Shown: positions 13,257 through 25,285 of the stretch, piece after piece
Layout of the letters: each line of letters starts with the position of its first letter
Position numbering within the stretch: position 1 is the stretch's first letter
Source: Paguma larvata
Taxonomy: Eukaryota > Chordata > Mammalia > Carnivora > Viverridae
Reading direction: 5' to 3'
Assembly (NCBI GenBank): GCA_030068075.1
Contig: CM057826.1
Span: forward strand, 48,948,558 to 49,012,557
Length of the DNA: 64,000 bases
Made by a program: the position numbers and the translations under genes
Notes under the pieces: model-generated
Databases searched by the model: none
The model's input: the letters and a program-made list of their open reading frames with translations, nothing else
What the model was told of the DNA's origin: nothing

Positions 13257-13470
13257 GGGGTGCCTGGGTGGTTCAGTCAGTTAAGTGTCTGACTTCAGCT
13301 TATAACCTGACCCGACCTGTGGTTTGTGAGTTTGAGCCCCGCATCAGGCTCTGCACTGATAGTACAGAGCCTGCATGAGATTCTCTCCCTCCCTCTGCCC
13401 CTTCCCCACTTACGCTCTCTCTCAAAATAAATAAACCTAAAAAATTTTTTTAATCTTTTAAAAATAAAAA
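13257..13470 (+). mobile_element. CAN SINE, fourth in array
   Basis: Head GGGGTGCCTGGGTGGTTCAG, ending in an A/T-rich tail. It abuts the tail of the third copy. Confidence 0.92.
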
Positions 13471-14655
13471 TATTTCCTTCTGGGGAAAACCAGGTGAAGT
13501 ATACCAGAGACCTCTCTGAACTATCTTAGCAAATTCCTATGACTCTATAAAATTAAGTTTTAAAACTAGTTGTCTTCTTAATAATTTAGGAGTAATGAAG
13601 GCAGAAATTTTGAGGAGGGAGAATACTGGTGCTTAATCGTTATTTTGTGTCGAGGCAAGAAAAAAAGAAAAAATATCCTCAGCTAATGTAAAGGTGAAAC
13701 AAATGTAACAAAGTATTTAATAAGGCAAAACTCAAAATGTGGCTATTACAGGAAGGATAAGAATATTTTCTAATATTTGGGTCCTACTTTAGAGGTCTGA
13801 ATTCCATGGAGGATTCTAGCTTTGACTAAATGAAGCTCTTAATCACCCACTGATAAAATTATGGTATTTGCTTAAGATTTCTAGCATTACCAATCAATCC
13901 TATACCTAATATGCATCACTTCTTAGAGTAAAAATTATCATTCAAATTCTCTTGCCACAGGAACATTTCAAACAAAAAATGTTACCAACAACTCTTACCT
14001 CTTATTCTGAAAGTGTTTTTTAAATGCCAATATTTTGTTTATCTGCATTAACTTCACAGCAACCTGATCACCTCATCTCTGACCTAGGATTACACTCTTT
14101 TCCTTCCTATTTAATAGTGCCCAATTGATTCTCATTTTCTTCCTTCAAATTCTGGTTGCCAAGCTCCAACTGTAAGAGGAAATTCTTTTAAAAAATATTG
14201 TAGAGTAAAAATAAAGAAACAAAAAACTAAGGTATTACTATTTTAGGCAAGCAAACAAGGGTCCTGAGGAACTCAACACTCAAAAAAATTCAGGAGGGTT
14301 AGCCGCGACAAGCCCCACTGTTCTGGCCAAACCAGACCTCCCGCCAATAAACAGAAAACAAAAAGAAACTTTTCCTTCCCATGATTATGTTCTCTTAAAG
14401 AATCTACAGTAGGAAAAAGTATATGCAGTTAACCACTTGAAAAATAGTAATCCATATTTATTTCAACTCAAGCAGATGTTTTCAGAAATTATTTCTTCCT
14501 TCCTTAAATTAGCAATGGGTTAAATCATAAAGGAGGAAACTGTAAAGCACACTTATTTTGGTTAACACTGCATCTCTGGAGATCGGTTATTATGTCAAAA
14601 TTTAATCTCAGGACAAATGAAATAAATTGTACACAACAGAAAATTTTACAAAACA
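13471..14655. other. intronic unique sequence
   Basis: AT-rich. No repeat or coding signal recognised. Confidence 0.45.
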
Positions 14656-14659
14656 AAAA

Positions 14660-15228
14660 TGTATATCTAAGCTCCCAAAATTAAAAATTTAAGCCCGTAC
14701 ACACAGTTCTGGGTATATAGTCAAAATAACTGAAAACAGGGTCTCAAAGAGATAATTTCACACCCATGTTCATAAAAGCGTTCTTCACAACAGCCGAAAA
14801 GTAAAAACAACCCAAGTGCCCATCGAAAGACAAATGGATAAATAAAACGTAGTATGTACATACAATGGAATATTATTCAGCCTTAAAATGGAAATTCTGC
14901 CACATGTTCCAACATGGATGAACCTTGACATTATGCTAAGTGCAGTAAGCCAGAAAAGATACCATATGATTGCACTATATAAGACATCTGAAGTAGTCAA
15001 ATTCAGAGAAATAAAGAGTAGAATGATGGTTGTTGGGGCTTGGGGGAGGAGGAAATGGAGAGTTATTTCATGGGTCTAGAGTTTCAGTTTTAGAAGATTA
15101 AAAAGTTCTGGAGATTTGTTTCACAATAATGCTAATGTACTTAACACTAGTTACTGAACTATACACTGAAAAATGGTTAAGATGGCACATTATATGTGTT
15201 TTTTTACCACAATTTTAAAAAATTTTAA
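14660..15228 (+). mobile_element. old L1 3' fragment
   Basis: ORF2 tail and 3' UTR motifs in order: 'acaatggaatattattcagc', 'aacatggatgaaccttgac', 'agtagaatgatggttgttgg', 'acactgaaaaatggttaag'. Non-functional. Confidence 0.8.
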
Positions 15229-15964
15229 TTACATATCTACCTAATATAGAAGGGAGAAGTTTGATGAGAAGCAGTGTATTTTCATGGTAGTACTGAAATG
15301 ATTAGAGCAAGGGAAATAGTCACTACACTGAGGAATAACAGGACAACACCCTGACCGGAGGAGAGTCCAAGTGAACAACACCAGTGAGGGCAAATTAACG
15401 ATTATGTGGTTGCAGATGTGGTACCCTGAGAACACCGACTGCCTGGATAGCCTGAACCTCAGGTGAGCAACTATCACACAAACAATACTGAGAAACGGTC
15501 CCTAATACTTATAGCCTATACTATGTGGCAACTAAATGCAATACGTGACCATTTACTGGAGAAGGAAAAAAGCTTTAAAGGACATTATTGGGAAAATTGA
15601 CAAAATAATGAAATATGGGCAGCAAATTAGATAAAAGTACTCTGTGAATGTTTCCTGGATTTGAAACTATATTGACCTTAAGAAATAAATCCACAAGTAT
15701 TAAGAAGTAAAGGAGAATGATATATCCAACCTACTCTCAAAATAGTTCAAGAAAAAAATACATTTAAAGAACAATAAAGCAAACATGGCAAAATCCTAAA
15801 TTAGTGAACCTAAAGAGCTTATAAGAGTTCTTTGCTGTGTATGAAATTATTTCAAGATAAAAAGGTTTTAAAAATTAGTTTTTAAAAAGTATAATCATAT
15901 ATTTAGTTTACCTCGACTCCACCAAAACATTTAAGCAAAGAAAGTACATAAAAAAGAAAATTTG

Positions 15965-16065
15965 GAGGCACCTGGCTGGCTCAGTCAGTAAAGCATGCAA
16001 CTCAATCTCAGGGTCATAAGCTCAAGCCCCACACTGATGTGGAGCCTACTTAAAAAAAACAAAAC
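15965..16065 (+). mobile_element. CAN SINE, short older type
   Basis: 'gaggcacctggctggctcag' to 'tggagcctacttaaaaaaaa'. Confidence 0.85.
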
Positions 16066-16421
16066 TTATCCTACTTGAGCAGAAATGCCAGCAAATGCAC
16101 TTCAAAGTACCGCTAAGCACAAAATCTATATTCGGATACAACTATGCTAATTATTCGGAGTATAAAACTAAGTCCCAGCTCTAGAACCCAATTCAGTAGG
16201 CAAGACCAGAATGTAATACTCACTCTAGAGTATAGAGACTATAGACATGAGAGGGAAGAAATCACTGTGAATTACTGATCAGGCAAGAGCTTTGCAGGAA
16301 ATGGACTACACCTAGAAGGCCCCAAGCAGTTTTACTGAAGAGTGAAATACGAAGTGGTAGAGTGGTTACACATTTGTGAATGCTGGTAACCAATTTACAT
16401 TGGTTTATAAAAGTGCAACAC

Positions 16422-16640
16422 TAGGGCGACTGGGTGGCTTGGTTCATTAAGCATCCAACTTCGGCTCAGATCATGATCTCATGGCTGGTGGGTTTGAGCC
16501 CCAGATGACACTCTGTGCTGACAGCTCAGACCCTGAAGTCCGCTTCAGATTCTGTGTCTCCCTCTCTCTCTCTCTCTGCCCCTCCCCCACTTGTTCTCTT
16601 GATCGTTCAAGAGTAAACATTAAAAAAAAATTAAAAAATG
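16422..16640 (+). mobile_element. CAN SINE
   Basis: Head 'agggcgactgggtggcttgg'. The body includes a (CT)n patch, and the A tail is at 16620-16640. Confidence 0.9.
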
Positions 16641-16898
16641 AAACAATGAGCAGGTGTGTCAAAAAATCATCAGATGACCAGATGCAGCATTAGGAGTCAC
16701 CATACAGCAACCTGATTCCCTCTTCCATAGGAGAGGTAAGAATTCTGAAGCTTAAACAAGCAATAACAAAGATAATCCATCTGGCAGAAAGAGAAGGCAT
16801 GCTGGAGAGAGTGTGCATGAAGGAAGGCACTGCTATGAAGTTTCGGTGAGAGGATGGCGAATGGAGAATCTTAGTCTCTTAAGACAAGACCAATAAAA

Positions 16899-17127
16899 GG
16901 GTGCCTGGGTGGCTCAATCTGTTAAGCGTCTGACTTTGGCTCAGGTCATGATCTTCAGGTTTCTGAGTTCCAGCCCTGAGTTGGGCTTTCTGCTGTCAGC
17001 ACAGAGCCTGCTTTGGAGTGAATGAGTGAGTGAGTGAGTGAGTGAGTGAGTGAGTGTGTGTGTGTGTGTGTGTGTGTCTACCCTACCCTGCTTGCATTCT
17101 TTCTCAAAAATAAACTTTTTTAAAAAT
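16899..17127 (+). mobile_element. CAN SINE carrying a (GTGA)n(TG)n microsatellite
   Basis: The usual CT-rich zone is replaced by (GAGT/GTGA)n followed by (TG)n at 17020-17078, so the microsatellite grew inside the SINE. Confidence 0.9.
17020..17078. repeat. (GAGT)n(TG)n microsatellite
   Basis: About nine GAGT/GTGA units followed by about twelve TG units. Likely polymorphic in length. Confidence 0.93.
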
Positions 17128-17238
17128 CACGCTTCCCACCCCCCCACCCCCCAAAAAAAACCAAGACCAATGAAGGCTTCTGATTATACAATGATGGGAT
17201 CAGAAGTGTCCTTGTCACTTTGATAAAACTTAAGCTCA

Positions 17239-17407
17239 GGGATGCCTGGGTGGCTGTCAGTTAAGTGACCAACTGTTGGTTTCACCGCAGGTCATGATCT
17301 CACAGTCACAGGACCCAGGTCAAGCTCCTCCCCCACCCCAAGTGTGCCCTTCCCCTGATGTGCTTTCTCTCTCAAAGTAAATAAACGAATTTAAAAAAAT
17401 AAAAACT
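17239..17407 (+). mobile_element. CAN SINE with internal deletions
   Basis: 'gggatgcctgggtggctgtc' head, a shortened middle, and the tail 'aaagtaaataaacgaattt'. Confidence 0.85.
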
Positions 17408-17736
17408 TAGGCTCGGCTATGCTAGTCTGGTCCTTTCATTTAATAAGGGTAAAGAAAAGCACAAAATTATCTTCCTTTCCCTAACTGAAATGTGTCATTG
17501 TCACAAGCTAAGCCCTCTTCCTCAATGTTTTAAAAACATATAGGAAGTAGAAACACTATACGGACTAAATTTCTCTGAAACTATAACTTTTTCTTCACGA
17601 CAAAGCCCAAAATTTCCTCACAAGCCATCTGCCCCAAGGGGGCAGTGAGTAAAAAAGATGAAGAAACATACCACACCGTATATTATGCAAACATCTCCTA
17701 CTTGTTTCATTCCCTAGTAAAATATGTCATTCTTCT

Positions 17737-17941
17737 GGCACCTGGGTGGCTCAGTCGGTTGAGCGTCCGACTTCGGCTCAGGTCATGATCTCACTCACGG
17801 TCTGTGGGTTCGAGCCCCGTGTCGGGCTCTGTGCTGACAGCTTGGAGCCTGGAGCCTGCTTCAGACTCTATGTCTCCCTCTGTCTGCCCCTCCCCTACTC
17901 ACACTCCATCTCTTTCTCTCAAAAATAAAGATTAAAAAAAA
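17737..17941 (+). mobile_element. CAN SINE with exact target-site duplication
   Basis: Flanked by the identical 13-bp atgtcattcttct (17724-17736 and 17942-17954). The B box (GGTTCGAGCCC) is intact. A comparatively young insertion. Confidence 0.95.
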
Positions 17942-18099
17942 ATGTCATTCTTCTTTATCAAAAGGGGAAAGTTATACAGATATTACCTGAAGCTTCTACG
18001 ATCCTTTTAAGGTGTTTTCAAGATTACACTGCAATGACAGGATTTACGTTGAGTGTCTAGTCAAGCAAACCTGTATTAATTTTGCCACTTAATACGTAT

Positions 18100-18275
18100 A
18101 GCACTTACTATGTGCTAAGAACTATTTTAATACTTATTTACATTGATTGATTTAATTACCACAACCCTTCAGTAAAGTGTTAGACCTATCCCCATTTTAT
18201 AGAGAGTTAAGTGATCTCCCCAAGATCACATGCCGGTATGGAGTAGAGCCAGGATATGAATCCACGCAGTTAACA
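18100..18275 (-). mobile_element. MIR
   Basis: Antisense MIR core: 'tatccccattttatagag', 'caagatcacatgccgg', 'agccaggatatgaatcc'. Confidence 0.75.
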
Positions 18276-18279
18276 GAAG

Positions 18280-19160
18280 TCAGGTTCTTCACTGCTGCTA
18301 GTACTACTACCACTGTGTCTCCACCACCCCCACTTTCCCACGAAGGGAGTGGAGGAGCTGACAGGTCCACACGCTCTTCTCAGAACCCTGTGGAGACAGA
18401 CAGGCCTCACAGTCCAGAATTTTTCTGGTTTTTGAGATAATATGCAGCCTATTATCAAGCGTATTAATACTTCAGCAATGAAATGAAAGAACATTCACAC
18501 TAAATGCAATAAATAGATGTAAAGTTTTGACAGATAAATAGGTGAAATAGTCACCAAAAAGGCAACAGAAAAATTAAGTTTTCAGAGCTTTTTGGATACT
18601 GGAATTGCAATTGAGTAACTTCAAAGAACTGTCATCTAGATTAATTAAGAATATGCATAATTGCTCACCTTAGGGCCTAGAACATAATAAGTAGGCACAA
18701 TATATGGTAACTATTAAAGTTGAAATATATTAAATTTTATTAACTATAAGTGAATATGGATAATGTTTTTAATTAAAAACTACAACTATTACAAGAGCAA
18801 TCTGCAGGGATATGGGTACCCAAATGGGCAAGGAGGGAGGGAGGATGACTTTAGCAACATAAAAACAAAACATGTACCAATTATGAACTAGAATACCAGG
18901 AAATATCTTTTAAAATTAATTGGTAGGGAGGGAGGCTGCATAAAAGTTTTAAAATAACATCTAACTAAAAAAAATGTACTCAATCTTCAAAAAGTCTATT
19001 CAATCCTCTTATAAAATAATGGGTAGCTTTTGGAGGGGTCAGGGGGTTAAACACTAATCATTTCGATTTTAAGCTCCCAATCATGTACCTTCAACCAATC
19101 CTCTAAAAACCTACCTGGATAACTAGGTTTGGAAATAAAAATGGAGACAACTATAGATAA
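18280..19160. other. intronic unique sequence
   Basis: Nothing recognised beyond AT-rich unique DNA. Confidence 0.4.
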
Positions 19161-19177
19161 ACACTTATGCTTCAATC

Positions 19178-19388
19178 TTTTAAATTTTTTTTCAATGTTT
19201 ATTTTTGAGAGGAGACAGACAGAGTGAGCACAGGGGAGGGGCACAGAGAGGGAGACACAGAATACAGAGCAGACTGCAGACTCTGAGCTGTTAGCACAGG
19301 GCCTGACGTGGGGCTCAAACCCACAAACCGTGAGATCATGACCTGAGCTGAAGTCAGATGCTTAACCAATTCAGCCTCCCAGGTGCCC
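19178..19388 (-). mobile_element. CAN SINE
   Basis: T-rich tail to 'cctcccaggtgcccct' head. Flanked by tatgcttcaatctttt and tatgcttcagtctttt, a 16-bp duplication with one mismatch. Confidence 0.92.
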
Positions 19389-19419
19389 CTATGCTTCAGT
19401 CTTTTTAAAAGTAAAAATA

Positions 19420-19622
19420 GGGGCGCCTGGGAGGCTCAGTCAATTAAGCACCAACTTCGGCTCAGATCATGATCTCACGGTTTGAATTCGAGCCCCATGT
19501 CGGGCTCTGTGCTGACAGCTCAGGACCTGGAGCCTGCTTCAGATTCTGTGTCTCCCTCTTTCTCTGCCCTTCCCCTGCTCATACTCTATCAAAAGTAAAC
19601 AAACATTAAAAAAATTTTTAAG
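19420..19622 (+). mobile_element. CAN SINE
   Basis: Head GGGGCGCCTGGGAGGCTCAG. Flanks aagtaaaaata and aagtaaaaaca are the probable duplication. Confidence 0.9.
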
Positions 19623-19684
19623 TAAAAACAGTAACAACATCTATATGGTAGTCAAATTATTTAACTCCTTAATAGTAAACTCTA

Positions 19685-19835
19685 TTTTTTTTAATGTTTA
19701 TTTTTGAGAGAGCATGCGCAAGCTGGGGAGGGGAGAGAGAGGGGGACAGAGGATTCGAAGCAGGCTCTGTGCTAACAGCAGGGAGCCCAATGAAGGGCTT
19801 GGAACTCAGGAACTAGGAGTCCAAAGTTGGGTGCT
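19685..19835 (-). mobile_element. CAN SINE fragment
   Basis: Starts 'tttttaatgtttatttttgag' and loses similarity before the head. Confidence 0.75.
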
Positions 19836-20310
19836 CAACAGCAGTCAAGAGCAGACAAATCTTGACTTCACTTTTATACATCACAGCAACACTGTTGACA
19901 TTTTCCCAAGAAAATGAACACTGGCATAAAAGGATCCTTTTCATTAATGTAAACACTCATCACTTTGCAAATTCTTGAACAGAATTCCCTTGATCCTGGC
20001 TCTAAAATATTGAGAAGTGATTTTATGTTTCCTATGTTTCTATTATGAATTCTAAGTACTCTTAATACTTCTTTTGTATTATGTCTAATGGGGTCCACCA
20101 CACAGAGGCCTAAATTATTGCTCAATAACTTTTTTAAGGAAATTTATTCCATTTATTTCTCCATTCCTATTTTACCAAAAACGGGCTGTTCAACAACTTA
20201 CAGTAGTCTTTAAATTATTTTCCAATTAAGCTATTCAGCAGTTGGCAAAACATCCCAGGACCATATATAAAAAAGAAATCTCATTTCCAAAAATGCCCAA
20301 AGCAGAGGAC

Positions 20311-20334
20311 GGGGGGGGGGGGGGGGGGGGGGGG
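20311..20334 (+). repeat. run of 24 G
   Basis: Uninterrupted (G)24 just before a SINE insertion. Could form G-quadruplex structure; its length may be an assembly estimate. Confidence 0.9.
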
Positions 20335-20359
20335 TGCGGGGAATGAGAGAGATAATTTC

Positions 20360-20587
20360 TTTTTTTTTTTTTTTTTTTTTTAACGTTTATTTATTTTTGA
20401 GAGACATAGAGATAGAGCATGAGCAGGGGAAGGGCAGAGAGAGAGGGAGACACAGAATCCGAAGCAGGCTCCAGGCTCTGATGAGCCATCAGCACAGAGC
20501 CCGATGTGGGGCTCGAACTCACAGACTGTGAGATCGTGACCTGAGCTGAAGTCGGCCGCTTAACCGACTGAGCCACCCAGGCGCCCC
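20360..20587 (-). mobile_element. CAN SINE with exact target-site duplication
   Basis: Long T run, then a near-consensus body to GCCACCCAGGCGCCCC. The identical 15-bp gagagagataatttc lies at 20345-20359 and 20588-20602. Confidence 0.96.
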
Positions 20588-20602
20588 GAGAGAGATAATT
20601 TC

Positions 20603-20797
20603 AAGCAGGCTCCATGCTCTCCGTGCAGCCTGATGTGAAACGCTCTACCCACAACCCTAGGATCACAACCCTAGGCAAAACCAAGAGTCAGACACTCAAC
20701 CAACTATGTTACTCAGGTGCCCCAAGCAATTCACTTTTTTTTAAAGTTTACTCATTTGTGAGAGAGAATGCACATACACGCATGAGCAGAAGGGCAC
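20603..20797 (-). mobile_element. older CAN SINE fragments interrupted by the copy at 20360
   Basis: 'aagcaggctccatgctctcc' to 'actcaggtgccccaagcaat', followed by another T-rich tail fragment at 20736-20797. Confidence 0.7.
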
Positions 20798-20808
20798 CTA
20801 CTAATATC

Positions 20809-20975
20809 TGCCACTTAGAATTTCAGGCAATTTACTTAATCTCTCTGAACCTTAGTGTCTTTATCTGTGAAATGGGGATTAGTGAAATTTACTTCATTGG
20901 ATTTTCCATAGAGTAAACAGAAAACAATGTATACAGCATGCTTGGCCTAGGGCCTAGTTTAAGGGTGGGAAATAC
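20809..20975 (+). mobile_element. MIR
   Basis: 'tgccacttagaatttcaggc', 'aatctctctgaaccttagtg', 'ctgtgaaatggggattag'. Confidence 0.7.
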
Positions 20976-23900
20976 ATAGTGGCTACTGTTAATTACAGAA
21001 AGTAAAGACTGGCAACCTTCCTAGATGGGAATATGCAGAAAGTGAAATCAAGTATTTTGGAGGTGTGAGTTTTAAAAGGCTAAAAACCACTATTCTATTG
21101 TAAGGTGACTATATAAAACTGGTCCAAGGAAAAAGATGAAAGCTATAGACGACTAAATTTCTAGTGGGTAACCAGATTTAGGAAACCCATTTGCAAGTCT
21201 AATTACCAGTTCCATAATAAGGATCTGGATCTGCCACCCAAGTGGCCCATCCCCACAGTGCTGCTTACTTTGTCATTACATCCCAATCAAAATTAACCAG
21301 TAACTTTTAAAACAGGTTTAATAAATTTATGGTCCTACTATTTTTGGCAAAACCACTCCCTAAATATTAATGATCTCCAAATATGGTACAAGAATCACCT
21401 GCACCAGAACCATCTGGGTTACAATCGCAGACTGGAGCTTAAGCACATTTGTTTGGAGGGCCGCTGCCCAAAGTGTTAAGCAAAAACATTCTGTTAAATC
21501 CACCACAAAGTGTAACTTTACTTCCACTGACTCTCTTGCAAGATCAGACACCACAGCAAGCTCTGTTCTGCTGGTGATATGTGCCTGAATTAATCTGGGA
21601 ATTTAGGGAGAACAGGGTCAATAAATATCAAGTAAGGATGTACTTACTTCATAGGCACAAAAAACTACTAAGAACATGTTTCCTTTTTTGTTTTTTGTTT
21701 GTTTTATCAATGTGACATTAACTCAGCTGGAACAGAGAAGAGGAGCACATACTACACAAACTCATTAATAGCTCTCACAGAAAAACAGGTCTTAGGAAGA
21801 TTAAGCCTATTTTCATTAAGAACTTTATTTTAAAACAGTACACAGTGAAGTACGATCTGTCTTACATAAAAAAGGCTGAAAATTAGCCTCATTAGAAACC
21901 CCACGTCCAATAAAACATGCCTGGCATAGTTTGTGTTTACATCTAGTTTATCTAGTTTATAAAATTTGGCTTTAAAATCTGTTTTTAATAGCATGTTACA
22001 GAATTCTTTACACTTAAACTAGGCCTTTAATGCCCAATAATTCATTGCCTCTTTAAAAAGAAAATCTCTGCAGTCCAACACACTATGGAAGAGCGCACTC
22101 TCAATACAATATATATACTGATTTAGTAGTGGGTATCCTAAAACTGTCTGGGTCAAAAAGTGGTTGGCACTTGCCTCTGTGTTATCTTACTATGGGAACC
22201 TTTTATCAATACCTTGGGATATAAGCAGTATAATCACCAAAAAAAAAAAAAAAGTGTTTTAAATATGTACAACTCAACACAAGCATTCAAGCATACTACT
22301 TGAGGACCTAAATTCTCAACCTGGATGCTTAGTATAAGCTACTAATACCACTACTCACTGCTTCACCAGAATGGCTGTATATTTTTCCCACCAAAAGTAG
22401 AGCTATTGCACCATACGTTTCATGGTCTCTGTAAAGAAAGAAAATCATTGTCTTGGTTTATATTTCCTTAAAAAAACAAATAAATTTTCTACATAGCGTT
22501 TTAAGAACTTAGTGAAATCTGAAGTTTTTTAAAGAAATCACCTCAATTCCTTTAAATGTAAACAGTACCCCATAGACACACACAGGTCAATATTTGTAAA
22601 AGGTCAAGTCTAAAATGTAATTAGCTGCAATTTTTAATAAGCATGTACCACAAAATTAAAATGCACAGGGTTTTTATGCATCAACATTTACTTCATGACT
22701 CCTTAATTCATATCAGATCAAATAAAATGGAATTCAGAGAGATTTTTCAGGATTTCAAAGTGGCTTTAGAACTACTTTTTAAGATATTGAGAACAGTAAT
22801 AAACGATTTAAATGATCCCCCTGTGTGGTTAGAAACCATAGGTCCCAGTAAATACTGTTCCTGCAGCTAGGTACTGAGAAGGCTGAAACTACCTTTCCAG
22901 AAATTGAGGCTGCAGGTTTTCATCCTCTGCAGATAATCTTGACTGGTTAAATGTTTCTGTATTTCGAATTATTAAAGTTGGAGGTGTGTTTAAGAGATGT
23001 CTACAGCATGCAAGCAGGCCAGTGATATCTGTATCATTTCTACCGACTCAAACCAGGGAAGAGAGGCTTTCAAAAGAGGCCCCAGGGGACTGTGGTTGTA
23101 CCTTCAGTGTGCTCCTGAAGGAAAAGAACTATTTTTAAAAACTATGGGAATTCCATATGCCATTGCATCCAATGGGATGCAATTGGAAAAAAATTCAGAA
23201 TGTGGAAAAGTTCTGCAAAAGTCTATGGGTTAACAAATAAACTGAATGGGAATACATGTAACGGCAAGAGAACTACCAAAGAAAAACTTATGAAACTCAT
23301 CAACCAATTGCAAAGTATAAACTTTATTTGGATCCTAATTTGAACAAACTTAGATGTTGATTGAGATGTTGATTTTGAGATGCACTATGAAATTTTTACA
23401 CTGGCCACAGGAGAAGAGAAATTGTTGCTATTATTTGAGCTGCATAACAGTAGTACGATTATGGTTTTAAAGTCCTTATCTTTTCAGAGATCTATACCAA
23501 AATTCTTATGGTAAAGAAATAGGTTTAGAATTTGCTTCAAAATAATCCAGTGGAGGCGGGCATATGATGAAACAAGTGTGACTAATAACTGATAATTATC
23601 AAAGAATGATACATACATGGAGGTTCATTTCCCATAAAATACAGAACAAAATCATAGTACAACCACTGCTTTATTATTCTGTCTAAAATAATAGGTTTAG
23701 CAACCTGAAGGAATGCTTATTATATAATGCTAAATGAAACAAATGTACTTATGTCAAAATTTCAAAAGCTTAAGGTTAAGGAAGAAAAGGGAGTAAGAAA
23801 ACCAAACTGAATTTGTGGGTTAGTTGATGATTTTTATCTGCTAGTATTAGATTATTGTCATTACATATTGCTAATGAATTCAGGAGTATGTATTTACTTC

Positions 23901-24150
23901 CTAAGGCATGTATTTACACTTCCTAAGAGGGCTGGGTATAAAACAGCAGAGGAGCCTAGAATAAAGAATGCCTTAAAGGGTATTGTTTCTAATAAATCCT
24001 AAGCTACATAAAAGCAGTTTTTAATGAGATATTCAAGAATCTTCATTTTTAGGGTGACCATGTCATTTAAATAGTAGCCAAAGCAAGCTACTTGGAAGAT
24101 AGAAGGAGGAAGAACAATCAAACTGGGGCGGTACAAGAAAACCAGACCCC
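20976..24150. other. intronic unique sequence, SINE-free
   Basis: Open frames at 22643-22870 and 22997-23233 lack recognisable homology and flanking splice sites. A weak MER5-like patch lies near 21375-21440. Nothing else seen. Confidence 0.45.
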
Positions 24151-24159
24151 TGGTCGCCC

Positions 24160-24350
24160 TATTCATTTTACAAACACAGAAAATGAGGCATGAAGTTTGT
24201 TTGCTTGTTTGGGTTTCTGAACTGCTTAAAGTCTAAATGAATTAGCTTCATAAACTACAGACTGGAGCCCAAAGAGGCATAGAGATTTGCCCAAAGTTAC
24301 AGTGTTAACCGGAGAGCCTGGCACCGGAAGTCAGACCCCAACTACTCTGA
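24160..24350 (-). mobile_element. MIR
   Basis: 'cattttacaaacacagaaaa' and 'gcccaaagttacagtg' match the antisense MIR core. Confidence 0.65.
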
Positions 24351-25089
24351 CACTCTGTCCAGGTCAATCTACTATTCAGTAAGTGATACTACCACTTTCT
24401 TTTTTCTTAAATTACGTGGCCTGTTCCTTTTCTCCACAAAAAGATTCTCCTCAAAAATGTGTTCTTCAATCAAATAACTAAAAATAAGGCAAAAAATAAT
24501 ACACTGACAGGAGGGTGAAGAATGTCAAATCCTTACAAAAGCAGACTCCAGATCAATACATATATATGAAAAGCTATACACTAGGATTGAACTCTTTTTT
24601 CTACGCAGTGAACAACTCTCCCAACTTTAAAAAACATTTCTGTACTGTTCATAATGTCAGAATAAAATAATCAAAAAAAGCATTAACTGGCCCTTTTAAA
24701 GACTGAAGAAAACCATACACATAACACCAAGGCACTTGGAGTCTCTCAAATGTAATGCTTTTCTATCTCCGTGAACAAGCAAGAACCTAGACTTGAGAGA
24801 CTGCTTTGTGTTCTGCAATATATAGCTAAGGGATGGAGCATCCGCAGAGCAGAAGGTCTCAGGGGTATTACCTGACTGAAGAATCTGCTTGGCTCAAACA
24901 CTCAGACCCTCTGTATTATCTAACTACTGATACTATGTAGTATCTACTGATACCATCTAACTACTATGATACTCTGTATCATAGAACTACTGAAATCAAG
25001 ATAGGCACTAAATTTCAGAAATCTGCAATTCTTTACTTACTATTTAAAAGATAATGTGCGAGCCCTAACTTTCTAATATGAAAGTAGAA

Positions 25090-25285
25090 AAAGTATAGGC
25101 TTTGGAATCAGATCAACCAACACTTGCCATTTAAAAGCTTTGTCATTTAAAAGCTCAGTGATTGGCCAAATTAAATGAACTTCAATTTCTCCCTATATAA
25201 ATGAAAAATACTACCAGAGTTATAAAGACTAAAGCAAGTGGGACAATGCCTGGTACATAATAAGTACTCAATAGGAAGCTCTTGT
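25090..25285 (+). mobile_element. MIR
   Basis: 'aggctttggaatcagatcaa' through 'aatgcctggtacataataag' matches MIR from 5' part to 3' end. Confidence 0.7.

Noticed and set aside
22643..23233. two adjacent intronic open frames (75 and 78 codons)
   Set aside because: No homology recognised, no flanking splice sites, frames differ. Likely chance.
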